A stretch of 64,000 nt of DNA, taken from NCBI RefSeq assembly GCF_002234535.1, contig NZ_CP022521.1, forward strand, positions 4,960,001-5,024,000, in the 5' to 3' direction. The notes under the pieces are model-generated. The model saw only the letters and a program-made list of their open reading frames with translations, searched no databases and was not told where the DNA came from. The stretch is from Actinoalloteichus hoggarensis (GTDB lineage: Bacteria; Actinomycetota; Actinomycetes; Mycobacteriales; Pseudonocardiaceae). This document shows, piece after piece, positions 18,597 to 27,273 of this stretch. The translations under genes were made by a program, and so were the position numbers. Each line of letters starts with the position of its first letter. Position 1 is the stretch's first letter.

Positions 18597-18989
18597 TCAG
18601 TGCGCTTCGCCCGCGAGCAGCCAGCGGGTCACCGGGACTTCGACGAGCACGCTCGCGCCCGAGCCGTAGCCGGGTTCGGTGAGGTCCCAGCCGTCGTACT
18701 TCTCGGCGAAGGCCGCGACGATCTCGGGGTGGAGTTCGCGGTGCACCACGGCCCGGCCCTCGGCGACCAGCGGGGCGTCGCCGTCCGGCAGGGCCAGCGA
18801 CACGCGGGGTTCGGCGATCAGATTGCGGGTCTTGCGGTTGCCTTCCTGGGTGCTGATCCACCAGGTGTCGTCCCGGTAGACGAACCAGACGGGCGTGACA
18901 TGCGGTGATCCGTCGGGGCGGACCGTGCACAGCCAGGTGGTGCGCTCGGTGGTCAGGCGCTTCGACGCCGCATCGCTCAGTTCGGCCAT
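18597..18989 (-). CDS. PPOX-class F420/FMN-dependent flavin-binding protein
   Basis: 130 residues with the split-barrel fold of the pyridoxamine 5'-phosphate oxidase-like family: [32 protein letters not shown] then [18 protein letters not shown]. Such small single-domain proteins in actinomycetes usually bind F420 or FMN and act as reductases or oxidases of unknown substrates. ATG 18989 gives the expected N-terminus ([13 protein letters not shown]). It lies downstream of no obvious operon partner; tex follows on the same strand after about 130 bases. Confidence 0.85.
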   Translation of the reverse strand: MAELSDAASKRLTTERTTWLCTVRPDGSPHVTPVWFVYRDDTWWISTQEGNRKTRNLIAEPRVSLALPDGDAPLVAEGRAVVHRELHPEIVAAFAEKYDGWDLTEPGYGSGASVLVEVPVTRWLLAGEAH

Positions 18990-19480
18990 CGCCCCATCCC
19001 ACCAGTACGGCGGGAAAGCCGGGCAGCCGGATTCGGTCGGACGAGGCGAAAGCGGGTGTGCGCGAGGACGGTCGCGGCGGCCGGGGCGCGGGGCGGGCGG
19101 GCCTGCCGTGGGGGCCTGCGGACTCGGGGCGTCGGCCTGCGGTGGTGTTTGTCCTGGGACGGTGTTTGTCCTGCGACGGTGTCGATCGACTACAGCGTCG
19201 ATCGGCGACGGCGTCGGCCTGCGACGGGGCCGGCCTGCGGTGGTCTCCGATCCGGCTGTGTCTTGTCCGCCTGCCGCGTCCCGGCACGGTCGGCGCCCTG
19301 GTCGGTCATCGCAGGCGGCGTGGCCATGACGTCCACCGTCCTGGTCCGACGAACCCGCGCGAACACCGTTCGACACTGTGGAAGGCGAGCCACGACTGGT
19401 CCGGAGCGGCGACGCCGCCGGTTCCCGCGTCGCGCTTCACGCCTGGCCCACCGCCGAGCGGGTCGGGATCGACGAGGAGA
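18990..19480. other. Intergenic region with short GTGTTTGTCCTG and GTCGATCG repeats
   Basis: No convincing gene. Between 19140 and 19220 the motif CGGTGTTTGTCCTG is repeated, followed by short CGACGGCGTCGG-type repeats, so the region resembles expanding low-complexity DNA. Confidence 0.4.
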
Positions 19481-20628
19481 TCACCGGCGCCGCTCGGCGG
19501 CCTGCGGCCACGTGCGCAGGACGGTCTCGGGGGTGTCGAGCCACACGGTCTGGGCATCGCCGGTGATGGTGAGGCCGAGCCGGTCGGGGCCGGGCCTGCC
19601 GTTCTCGTACCACCAGTCGTAGGCGTCGACGGCTTCGTCCCACAGCCGGCGTGGCCCGAGCTGACGGACGGTGAACGGGGCCGGGTCGGTCACGTCGGCG
19701 TCGAGCCGGGCATAGGAGCGGGTGGCCAGGTCGTCGAGCTCGAGAACGTGTCGGCCGGGACCGTTCGCGTCCCAGTCGACGACCAGCGCGACGCCGGGCA
19801 GCCGGGTACCGATGGCGAAGCGGCCCTTCTCCGGGTTGAGCATCATGTCCAGGTCCTTGCCACGGACATCGGTCGTGGTGACCTCGGCGGCGGCGACGGT
19901 GTCCGGATCGGGTTCCCAGCCGAAAAGGCTGCGCTGATGGCTTCGCAGCCGCAGGAACGCGAGGTTGCCTGCGAACCGCCCGGCCGCGGTGCCGTCGAGG
20001 TCGAGGGTGAGCAGCGCGCCGTTGCCGTAGTCGGTGCCCCACGGGGTCACCAGCCGCCCGCCGGGCCGCAGCTGGGCCGGCCACGCAGGCGGCACGGTCT
20101 CCCGCACCGACGCGGTCGCGATGATCCGGTCATACGGCGCGCCCGCAGGCCAACCCGCGGTACCGTCCGCGGTCACGACCTCCGCCGCGACGTCAGCCGC
20201 GGCGAGTGCCCGACGGGCGCTCTCGGCGAGACCGGGGTCGACCTCGATGGTGGTGACACGCCCGGCCGCGCCGACCCGATGCCGAAGCAGGGCGGCGTTC
20301 CACCCGGTTCCGGTGCCGATCTCCAACACCCGATCACCCGGCTGCGGGTCGAGAGCGGCGAGCATGTCCGCGACGATGCTCGGCTGCGAGACGAGCTGGA
20401 CGGGAAGTTCTCCCCACCGTCGCGGTGCGGGTCGCCGAGGTTGATCTGGGTGATCACCGGCGCGTTCGCCGCGACCGCGACATCCCAGGATTCGGGGTCG
20501 GTGTGGCGGGATACCGCGGTGAATCCCGGCCCGTCGGGGTCGTCGACCCAGATGGTGTCCGGGATGAACCCGGCCCTCGGGACCTGTTCGAACAGGATTC
20601 GCCAGGCCGGGGCGGTATCGGCGGTCAT
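19481..20628 (-). pseudogene. PIMT-like O-methyltransferase, frameshifted (module 2)
   Basis: Homologue of the enzyme at 14446-15552. The N-terminal part, from ATG 20628 (MTADTAPAWRILFEQVPRA, FIPDTIWVDDPDGPGF, ENFPSSSS), is in one frame. The rest, from SQPSIVADMLAALD through motif I VLEIGTGTGWNAALL to the C-terminal LTITGDAQTVWLDTP, is in another. The switch falls in the Ser-rich loop at about 20385-20402, where one base appears to be missing relative to the homologues. It may be a true pseudogene, a sequencing error, or slippage in the repetitive TCC/AGC/TCG stretch. The ATG directly abuts the stop of the upstream peptide (TAGATG). The shared C-terminal domain and gene order mark it as a second copy of the module. 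Confidence 0.75.
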
Positions 20629-20806
20629 CTACTTGTCCTCGCCCTTGTCCTCGAAAGTCGTGGCGGCCGCTACCGGAGTCGTCGACGTCCTTGGTCTTCG
20701 ACAGGTCGAAGGTGCCATGCCCGTCGCCTTCGGCCTCGTTCTCGTGCTCGGCCAGGCTGACCCGGCCGTCCCGCTCGTCAGTCGATGTCGCGTTGGACTC
20801 CTCCAT
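20629..20806 (-). pseudogene. Candidate precursor peptide with apparent frameshift (module 2)
   Basis: From ATG 20806 one frame encodes an acidic, clearly non-random peptide: MEESNATSTDERDGRVSLAE, then HENEAEGDGHG, TFDLSKTKDVDDSG. The reading frame that stops exactly at the methyltransferase start (TAG 20631-20629) ends TTFEDKGEDK, resembling the HEGDDDK end of the module 1 peptide. Start and stop are 178 nt apart, one base out of frame, so a single-base indel in the CGACTTTCGAGGAC stretch would join them. With the frameshift in the methyltransferase this suggests decay of the module or two local sequence errors. DG and DS dipeptides are present as possible aspartimide sites. Confidence 0.5.
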
Positions 20807-21550
20807 CCTGGGGAGCGCGGGTTGATCGGCGCAAGATCCCGAACGAGCGAAGAAGACTGGCCACCGCCACCAGCGTGGCGGCGTCGGATCGCGGGCGCGG
20901 CGCGATGCCGCCGGGGGTGTCGCGGTCGAAGACCCGCCCCCGATGTGGTCTTCCACGTCGCAGCCGGCGGCGTCGCGCAGCGGCCACGGCCGTGCCCGGC
21001 CGCCGATGGGGTGTCCGGTGCGCCGTATGGTCCGAGACCCGGACTCCGATCAGGACCGTCGGCCGCTGATCGACTGGGACGGCACCTGCCGTGGCCCCCG
21101 TGAACTGAACCTCGGCACCGGCGTCTCTGATCACCTCCCCGAACCCGAGGCGGACGGAAGCCGATTCCTGACCGTCTACGGCTACGACAAGCCCGGCCGG
21201 CCGCTGTCGCCTGACATCACCGAGCCGCACACTCTCGGCGCCTCCATCCGCCTCACCCTCGGCAGACCCGCCGCCCTCACCGAATCCCGCCACCACGTCC
21301 GGCCGTCTACCGCACCGGTGACAGGTCGGACCGCCGGCCCGCCCTTCCCTGAAGCGGCGCCGGTCCTCCCAGGCGGAGAATCCACGGTGTCGGCGAGGCC
21401 GGGTGTGGGCGAGCATCGAGGTGCGGCCTCCGCTCGCCGACGGTGCGATGCCGTCGGCGTCCGAGGCCTCCGCTCGTTCCTCGAACGACGGCGGGCCGGC
21501 CCGTCCCGCCGAGTCTCGCCGAGGGTTCGGGCGGGGCGTCGCCGACCGTG
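20807..21550. other. Gene-poor interval with possible coding remnant
   Basis: No complete gene. On the plus strand about 21045-21300 has codon bias like real genes and reads LIDWDGTCRGPRELNLGTG, then FLTVYGYDKPGRPLSPDI. No start, domain or homologue is recognised, so it may be an orphan gene remnant or chance. Confidence 0.3.
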
Positions 21551-22516
21551 TCACTCCGCCAGCAGCGCCGCCTGGATGCGGTCGAGCACGGCGGGCGCGT
21601 CGACGGCGGTGGCGATGCGGACGGCGCGGCGGTTCGGGCCGGGGTCGACCTCGGTGGTGTAGCCGCGCCGGTCGATCAGCGTGGCGCCGCGCGTCCGGCT
21701 GCCCGTCTGCTCCACGACGACCGGGTGTTCCTCGTACTCGGCGAGGTCCGGTTCCAACAGCAGCACGGCGGCCAGCGGGTCGTGCATGACGGTGCCCAGC
21801 TCGCCCTTGCCCTCGTACACCGCGTAGGCCTCGCGGTAGCGGCGGGCCCAGGCCGTCATGGCGCGGGCGCGGGCGCCGGGGCCCGCGGCGACGGCCTCCC
21901 ACCACGGCGCACCGGCCCACACCTGGAGTGTGACGTCCACGGGCACGATCGTCAGCGGGAAGCCCGCGCTCAGCACCTGGTCGGCGGCCTGGGCGTCGTG
22001 GGCGGCGTTGGCCTCGGAGTGGGCCGTGATGTTGCCGGGGCGATGGAACGCGCCGCCCATCCACATCACCGAGCGGACCAGCCGGGGCAGGGCCGGTTCG
22101 AGGTGCAGGGCGAGCGCGAGGTTGGTCAGCGGCCCGAGCGCGAGGATCGACAGCTCGCCGGGGTTCTCGCGGCAGAGCCGGGCCAGTCGGACGGCGGCGT
22201 GCTCGTCGACCGGCCGTGCGGTGGCGGCGGGTCCGGCGGCGCCGGAGAGCCCGTCGTCGCCGTGGACGAATCCGCCCGCGGGCAGCGCCGAGCGGTCCAG
22301 CGGAAGTTCGGCGCCGACGGCGACCGGCACCGCGCCGAGGCCGCCGACCTCCAGGATGCGCAGGGCGTTCTCGGCGGCGGGTCGGGCGGCGAGGTTGCCG
22401 TGCACGCTGCCGACCGAGACGATCTCCGCCCGCTCACGCTGGGCGGCCAGGTAGAGCAGCGCGACGGCGTCGTCCACTCCGGGGTCGGCATCCACGATCA
22501 CGCGAATCGGTGTCAT
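21551..22516 (-). CDS. Inosine/uridine-preferring nucleoside hydrolase
   Basis: 321 residues, usual length. The Ca2+-binding Asp cluster characteristic of the family is at the N-terminus: VIVDADPGVDDAVALL (residues 5-20). Further family segments are HGNLAARPAAENALRIL, ELSILALGPLTNLALAL, WMGGAFHRPGNITAHSEANAAHD and MHDPLAAVLLL. It hydrolyses the N-glycosidic bond of ribonucleosides for base salvage. ATG 22516 has a GAAGGGA site upstream. It appears monocistronic. Exact nucleoside preference cannot be read. Confidence 0.93.
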   Translation of the reverse strand: MTPIRVIVDADPGVDDAVALLYLAAQRERAEIVSVGSVHGNLAARPAAENALRILEVGGLGAVPVAVGAELPLDRSALPAGGFVHGDDGLSGAAGPAATARPVDEHAAVRLARLCRENPGELSILALGPLTNLALALHLEPALPRLVRSVMWMGGAFHRPGNITAHSEANAAHDAQAADQVLSAGFPLTIVPVDVTLQVWAGAPWWEAVAAGPGARARAMTAWARRYREAYAVYEGKGELGTVMHDPLAAVLLLEPDLAEYEEHPVVVEQTGSRTRGATLIDRRGYTTEVDPGPNRRAVRIATAVDAPAVLDRIQAALLAE

Positions 22517-22881
22517 CGGGCGGGCTCCCTTCTCCTGTCGCCGTCGCGGGCCGGGCGGCGGTCCGCAGTAGACCATGCGCAGGCGGGCGCCGGGCGGATG
22601 GTCGGGCGGGGTGCACGCCGGGGGTCGGGGCGGGTGGTCGGGCCGGGTGGTCGCATCGAGTGGTCGCGTCAGGTGGTCAGGCCGGCGAATCGCGCCGGAT
22701 GACCGCGCCGGGTGGTCAGGCCGGGTGGTCGCGCCCCGATGACCACGCCGGACGGTCATGCCCGATGACCACGCCGGACGACCACCCCGGATGGTCGGAC
22801 CGGGCGCGATATCCGGATGCGGGCGGGCGGCGGCGCGGCTACGGTTCCGGCGGAGTCGATCGCCGACGACGAGGAGCCAGG

Positions 22882-23799
22882 GTGCGGACCGACGACGGGG
22901 CGACGCGGGTCGTCATCGAGGAGTTCCCGGTCTCGGCGTCGGCGGCGGGCCCGTACGGCGTGGCCGCCGGGCCGGACGGGGCACTGTGGACCACGTTGGT
23001 CCACGCGGGCGCCGTCGCGAGGGTGACGACCGACGGCGAGGTCCGGGTGCATCCGCTGTCCTCGGCGACGGGCGGCCCCACGGTCATCGTCCCCGGCCCG
23101 GACGGCGCGTTGTGGTTCAGCGAGTACCGAGGCCATCGGCTCGGCCGGATCACCACCGACGGCGAGGTCGTCGGGTTCGAGCTGCCGACGCCGGAGTCGG
23201 GCCCGTACGGCGTGGCCGCCGGACCCGACGGGGCGGTGTGGTTCACGGAGCTGGCGGCGAACCGCGTCGGTCGCTGCACCGTCGACGGCGAGGTGACCGA
23301 GTTCCCGCTGCCCGTCCCCGACGCCATGCCGTCGGCGATCACGGCTGGCCCCGACGACGCGCTGTGGTTCACGCTGAATCAGGCGAACGCCGTCGGCCGC
23401 GTCGATCTGGGCGGCGCGGTGACGCTTCATCGGCTGCCGACGCCCGACGCCGCGCCGGTCGGCATCACCCTGGGCGGCGACGGTGCCCTGTGGTTCGTGG
23501 AGATCGGGGCGAGCGCCGTCGGCCGGATCACCGTCGGCGGCGAGATCACCGAGTTCCCGCTGCCCGATTCGGGCGCCCGTCCCCATGCCGTCGTCGCGGG
23601 TCCGGACGGCGCCTGCTGGTTCACCGAGTGGGGCGGCAACGGGATCGGGCGTATCGAGCAGGACGGCCGGACCGAGCGGTTCCCGCTGCCGACGCCCGGT
23701 TCGGAGCCGCACGGCATCACCGCCGGTCCGGACGGGGCGCTGTGGGCGGCGTTGGAGTCCGGGGCGCTCGCACGCATCGCCGTCGGCACGGGCGGCTGA
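22882..23799 (+). CDS. Virginiamycin B lyase (Vgb)-like beta-propeller protein
   Basis: 305 residues forming seven repeats of the type PYGVAAGPDGALWFTE-x-GRITTDGEV, the blades of the streptogramin B lyase propeller. Vgb linearises streptogramin B antibiotics at the ester bond in a metal-dependent elimination. The catalytic Glu-x-His is matched by SEPHG near residues 275-277, in the last repeat. The second metal-site Glu expected shortly after is not aligned (WAALES), so activity is uncertain. Many actinomycete homologues have unknown substrates. GTG 22882 has GAGGAG five bases upstream. Faces away from the nucleoside hydrolase gene. Confidence 0.85.
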   Translation: MRTDDGATRVVIEEFPVSASAAGPYGVAAGPDGALWTTLVHAGAVARVTTDGEVRVHPLSSATGGPTVIVPGPDGALWFSEYRGHRLGRITTDGEVVGFELPTPESGPYGVAAGPDGAVWFTELAANRVGRCTVDGEVTEFPLPVPDAMPSAITAGPDDALWFTLNQANAVGRVDLGGAVTLHRLPTPDAAPVGITLGGDGALWFVEIGASAVGRITVGGEITEFPLPDSGARPHAVVAGPDGACWFTEWGGNGIGRIEQDGRTERFPLPTPGSEPHGITAGPDGALWAALESGALARIAVGTGG

Positions 23800-23920
23800 T
23801 CGGTTCCACGCGGCGCGTCGGTGCGGCGGGCGCCTGGCGGACGGGTACCGAACGGGCCGTCTCCCGTGGCCGTTCTCCGTCGCCCGGCGCCTGTCTTCCG
23901 TGGCCTGTCGCCCGACCGCT

Positions 23921-24154
23921 GTCGCCCGTGGCCCGTGGCCCGTGGCCCGTGGCCCGTGGCCCGTGGCCCGTCGCCCGTCGCCCGTCGCCCGTCGCCCGTC
24001 GCCCGTCGCCCGTCGCCCGTCGCCCGTCGCCCGTCGCCCGTCGCCCGTCGCCCGTCGCCCGTCGCCCGTCGCCCGTCATCGAGCATCGAGCATCGAGCAT
24101 CGAGCATCGAGCATCGAGCATCGAGCATCGAGCATCGAGCATCGAGCATGCCGC
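23921..24154. repeat. Composite heptanucleotide satellite (GTGGCCC, GTCGCCC, ATCGAGC)
   Basis: Three adjoining arrays, all with period 7: GTGGCCC x6 (23928-23969), GTCGCCC x15 (23970-24074) and ATCGAGC x11 (24078-24154), preceded by one GTCGCCC. The unit changes but the 7-bp phase is nearly kept across the boundaries, implying slippage expansion with successive unit replacement. Period 7 shifts frame at each unit, so the long frames through it on both strands are not genes. Confidence 0.95.
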
Positions 24155-24299
24155 TGCCGTCCGTATCGCAGCCGGGCGGGCAGCCTGCTGACCAATCGCC
24201 GAGACACCGGCCGCCGGGCCGGGCACCGCGAGGCCGGGTTCGCGGGCGGCGACGATCCGCACGCCGACCGACCGCACGGGCGGGGGCTGCGGGTGGGGG

Positions 24300-25103
24300 T
24301 CAGCGGCGTAGTCGGTTGAGCAGGGTGATCAGCACCGCCCGATCCCCCGGCGCCAACGACGTCCCCGCCAACCCCTCAGCCGTCGCCGCCCGCAACGTCT
24401 CCACCACCGCCTCCAGAAACTCGATCCCGAAATCCGTCAACGCCAACCGCTTCTCACCACCCCGACCCGCCACCACCACATAACCCCGATCCGCCAACCG
24501 CACCACACTGTGATCCAGACTCCGAGGCGGCAGATCCAACGCCGTGTTCGCGATCGCCTTCCGCACCGGATGCGGCGACCGCGCCAACAACCGCAACAAC
24601 CGAAAGTCATACACCGAAATCCCATGATCATGACGCAACACATCCGCGGGCCGCACCGTCCACCGCTGCACCGCCGCGATCAACGTCTCCCACATCACCC
24701 ACGGCTCCGCCGACACCGCACCCGCCCCCACCGCCACGTCCAGGGGAACCGGCCGAACCGACCGCCGGGCGCCTGCGGCGACCGGCACACCCGGCGACCT
24801 CGACGTCCGTGCGGACTTCGACCCCGCCGAGGACGTCCGCCCCGATGAGGGATTCGGCGACGCCGTGGTGTTCGGCCCCGCCGACGAATTCCGCTCCACC
24901 GAGGACTTCGGGTCCGATGAACGATTCACCGGCGCCGAACCGGTCGGCTTCGCCGACGAATTCCGTCCCACCGAGAGATTCGGCTCCGGCGAGGAATTCG
25001 GCTTTGATGCGGGAGCCGACTCCGGGGAACACGGTTCGGCGAACCGAGCACTCGGCGACGCCGGAACGGATCGGGGATGAACGGTCGGAGTGTTGTCGGA
25101 CAT
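24300..25103 (-). CDS. MarR-like winged-helix regulator with long disordered N-terminus
   Basis: 267 residues. The C-terminal 130 residues form a MarR-type domain: helices EPWVMWETLIAAVQRW, then VYDFRLLRLLARSPHPVRKAI, recognition-helix region LDLPPRSLDHSVVRLADRGYV and wing GRGGEKRLALTDFGIEFLE. The first 120 residues are low complexity, with repeated NSS, PNSS and SVGRNSS-like units. ATG 25103 (MSDNTPTVHP) has GAGGAG upstream; earlier starts run into repeat-derived sequence. The N-terminal repeats are echoed by direct repeats in the DNA. Target genes unknown. Confidence 0.65.
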   Translation of the reverse strand: MSDNTPTVHPRSVPASPSARFAEPCSPESAPASKPNSSPEPNLSVGRNSSAKPTGSAPVNRSSDPKSSVERNSSAGPNTTASPNPSSGRTSSAGSKSARTSRSPGVPVAAGARRSVRPVPLDVAVGAGAVSAEPWVMWETLIAAVQRWTVRPADVLRHDHGISVYDFRLLRLLARSPHPVRKAIANTALDLPPRSLDHSVVRLADRGYVVVAGRGGEKRLALTDFGIEFLEAVVETLRAATAEGLAGTSLAPGDRAVLITLLNRLRR

Positions 25104-25820
25104 GCGTTGGTTCTCTCCTCGAATCGATCGATGTCGGGGACCGACGGCGGGCGCCCCGCTGGTGTGCTCGTGCCGCCGGGGATCTCGGCGGTCCGGCGGT
25201 GTAGTCCGGCGGGACTCGGGTCGGCGGTGTCGGAATCGGGCGGGTTGGGCCGGGCGGGTCGGGCTGGGCGGGTCAGGCCGGGTGGTGTCGGAATCGGCGC
25301 GTCTGGCGCGGGGTGTCAGGCTCGGCGGGGTCGGGCCATGCGATGTCGGGCCGGCGGTGTCGGAATCGGCCCGTCCGGCGCGGGGTGTCAGGCTCGGCGG
25401 GGTGGGAATCAAGCGGTGCTGGACCCGGCGGTGCCGGAGTCACACGGCGTCGGGCTCGGCGGTGTCGGAATCAGCCGTGTTGGAATCAGCGGTGTCGGGA
25501 TCAGCGGTATCGGGATCAGCGGTATCGGGATCAGCGGTATCGGGATCAGCGGTATCGGGATCAGCGGTATCGGAATCAGCGGCGTCGGGATCAGCGGCGT
25601 CGGGCTCGGCGCACCGCGCGGCGCAGCCGGAGACCTGGCGATTTCCGGACGGGCCGGAGCTATCAGGGCAGGAAGGCAGCTCGGAACGACTCGGCGTCGG
25701 CTCCCCCGAGCCGACGGCCGGGGCGGGGCACGGGGTCAGGGTGCTGCCGAACGCCGGCGGTCGGTGTGCGGCGGCCGGGTCGGGTGTGCGGCAGCCGGAT
25801 CGACGCGGCCTGGGCGTCGT
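25104..25820. other. Repeat-rich intergenic region
   Basis: No convincing gene. It holds a long direct repeat (copies beginning at about 25284 and 25356, around 48 bp each, nearly identical) and the 15-bp tandem array at 25461-25610, and is dominated by GGTGTCGG/GGGATCAG-type sequence. Confidence 0.6.
25461..25610. repeat. Ten tandem copies of a 15-bp repeat
   Basis: Unit GGTATCGGGATCAGC, ten copies in exact 15-bp register. Units 4-7 are identical, while the outer units carry GGTGTC, GGCGTC or GGAATC variants, the pattern expected from internal expansion. On the plus strand it would read (GIGIS)n, but no start or ribosome-binding site supports translation. Confidence 0.95.
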
Positions 25821-26075
25821 TCATCTCGGGTCGTCGGTGTTCCCGGCGGGAACGGCCGCCCGCAGGACGGGCGGTGAGGGCGCGGCGTGCCCGAGGCACA
25901 GCGGGCAGCGTTGTTCGTCGTAGAAGCAGACCCGCATGGGGCGTCGGTTCATGGGTCGGTACTGGACGTCGGGCGCGCAGAGCGGGCGGATCGGGTCGGA
26001 GCCGTTCCAGTCGGCGGCGGCGAGATGGGTGTCGCCGGTGCGCACGGTGCGCACGAACCAGGCCCGCGCCGTCAT
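25821..26075 (-). CDS. Small Cys-motif (putative zinc-binding) protein
   Basis: 84 residues beginning MTARAWFVRTVRTGDTHLAAA. It has PLCAPDVQYRP then VCFYDEQRCPLCLG, a C-x(n)-C-x(n)-CPxC arrangement like the proteins at 8423, 9031 and 26072. Its ATG overlaps the upstream gene's stop as ATGA, making it the last of a chain of overlapping genes running from 28112. Likely a small zinc-ribbon protein; role unknown. Confidence 0.65.
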   Translation of the reverse strand: MTARAWFVRTVRTGDTHLAAADWNGSDPIRPLCAPDVQYRPMNRRPMRVCFYDEQRCPLCLGHAAPSPPVLRAAVPAGNTDDPR

Positions 26076-26632
26076 GGCTCGGCCGCCGTCGGTGCGGGAT
26101 CGGCCTGCGACCCGGCCTGTTCGCTCGCCGGGAAGCAGGCCGGGCAGCGGAGTAACCGCACCCATTCCTGTACCGACACCAGGGCCGCCCCGCACACCGC
26201 CACGTCAAGGGATCGGTAGGTGTCGTCCCGGCGGTGTTCCAGCCGCCGGAAGCGGCCCGCCCAGCGCTGCGGGGCGGCGGGCACGGGCAGCCGACCCCAG
26301 CCTCCCGAGAACGGGTCGTTCTCGGCAAGACGCTCGCGCAGCGGATTCACGGCGCGGGCCGTCTCAGAAGGACGCTCGCGTAGCGGAATCACCGCGTCGG
26401 CCGTCTCGGCGGAACTCTCGCGCAGCGGTATCACCGCGCAGGCCGTCGCGGCGAGACGCGGATACAGCAGGGTCACCACGCCGGCCGCCCCGGCGGGACG
26501 CTCGCGCAGCGGTATCACCACGCGAGCCGTGCCGGTGGGACGCGCACGCGGCGGGATCACCGCGCGGGCCGCCTCGGCGGGACGCTCGCGCTGCGGTGTC
26601 ACCAGGCCGACCGTCTCGGCGACGCCGCTCAT
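26072..26632 (-). CDS. Protein with seven 14-residue repeats and C-terminal Cys-motif domain
   Basis: 186 residues. Residues 9-106 are seven tandem 14-residue repeats with consensus (R/D)AVIPLRERPAETA (DNA 26315-26608, 42-bp unit). Then follows a domain RFRRLEHRRDDTYRSLDVAVCGAAL...CPACFPASE paralogous to the protein at 9031-9435. The repeat region is Arg/Pro-rich and amphipathic; it could be a binding surface or simply an expanded linker. ATG overlaps the preceding stop (ATGA) and the stop overlaps the next ATG. Function unknown; metal binding by the Cys set is likely. Confidence 0.65.
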   Translation of the reverse strand: MSGVAETVGLVTPQRERPAEAARAVIPPRARPTGTARVVIPLRERPAGAAGVVTLLYPRLAATACAVIPLRESSAETADAVIPLRERPSETARAVNPLRERLAENDPFSGGWGRLPVPAAPQRWAGRFRRLEHRRDDTYRSLDVAVCGAALVSVQEWVRLLRCPACFPASEQAGSQADPAPTAAEP

Positions 26633-27273
26633 GTGTCCACCGTCCGCATTCGTCCGATGAGGACGAACGGCCGGACCCGCGCGGCGAGGGCCGCCCGAGG
26701 TACCCGTGCCGCACCACTCCGGCCGCGCGGACCGGGGCCGCACATGCCCTGGCCGCGCGGCGGTTCGCCGGGCACGGCCCGGACGTGTCGTTCCTGCCGG
26801 TGGCCGATCGCAGCGGGCCGGGTAGCGCGCAGGGCCGGAGCAGACAGGGCCGCAACACGCCGCGCCGCCGGACGCAGGGCCGCAGCGCCCAGGGCCGCAG
26901 CGCGCAGGGCGGGCAGGGCCGCACCGCACCCGGCCCGCCGACGCGCGCCCCTGACGCGGTCGGCAGCGACGCGAGCCGGTGTGCCGGACCCGCTTGGAGA
27001 CGGAGACGGCGCCGACGAGGCCAGCGCCGACGTGGAAGCCAGAGCCGAACCCGAGCCCGACGCCGAAACCAGAGCCGAGGCCCGAGCCGACGCCGAAGCC
27101 CGCGCCGAGCCCGAGGCCACCTGTCCGAGCAGATCGCGCGGGATGCGGACGAGTCGGGAGAGCAGCCGGCCGGCGACGGCGACCCCGGCCCGCCGACGCC
27201 GGCGAGCGCCCAGACCCGGCGGCGACGCTGTCGCCCGTCGCGGCCTACGACGGTTGGCGCGCTGCCCGGTCAC
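26629..27273 (-). CDS. Low-complexity Ala/Arg/Ser-rich protein, unknown
   Basis: 214 residues from GTG 27273, which overlaps the upstream stop as GTGA. The middle is a Ser/Ala repeat (SARASASARASALVSASGSGSA is approximate in pattern), followed by Arg/Ala-rich sequence and a C-terminus ending ARVRPFVLIGRMRTVDT. No recognisable domain. The call rests on the 4-nt overlaps at both ends and on position in the chain; the sequence alone could be spurious. Confidence 0.45.
   Translation of the reverse strand: MTGQRANRRRPRRATASPPGLGARRRRRAGVAVAGRLLSRLVRIPRDLLGQVASGSARASASARASALVSASGSGSALASTSALASSAPSPSPSGSGTPARVAADRVRGARRRAGCGAALPALRAAALGAAALRPAARRVAALSAPALRATRPAAIGHRQERHVRAVPGEPPRGQGMCGPGPRGRSGAARVPRAALAARVRPFVLIGRMRTVDT

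Noticed and set aside
14446-20806. FxLD-type lanthipeptide system (an FDL motif occurs in peptide 2)
   Set aside because: No lanthipeptide dehydratase or cyclase genes and no Cys/Ser/Thr-rich core; the methyltransferases lack the fused dehydratase-like domain of that system.
23427-24277. Minus-strand frames through the heptamer satellites (MLDARCS and ATGDGRR repeats)
   Set aside because: Arise because a 7-bp repeat can be open in several frames; no start signal or homologue.
25077-25877. Plus-strand GIGIS pentapeptide-like repeat protein
   Set aside because: No ribosome-binding site, overlaps minus-strand gene starts, and repeats explain the open frame.
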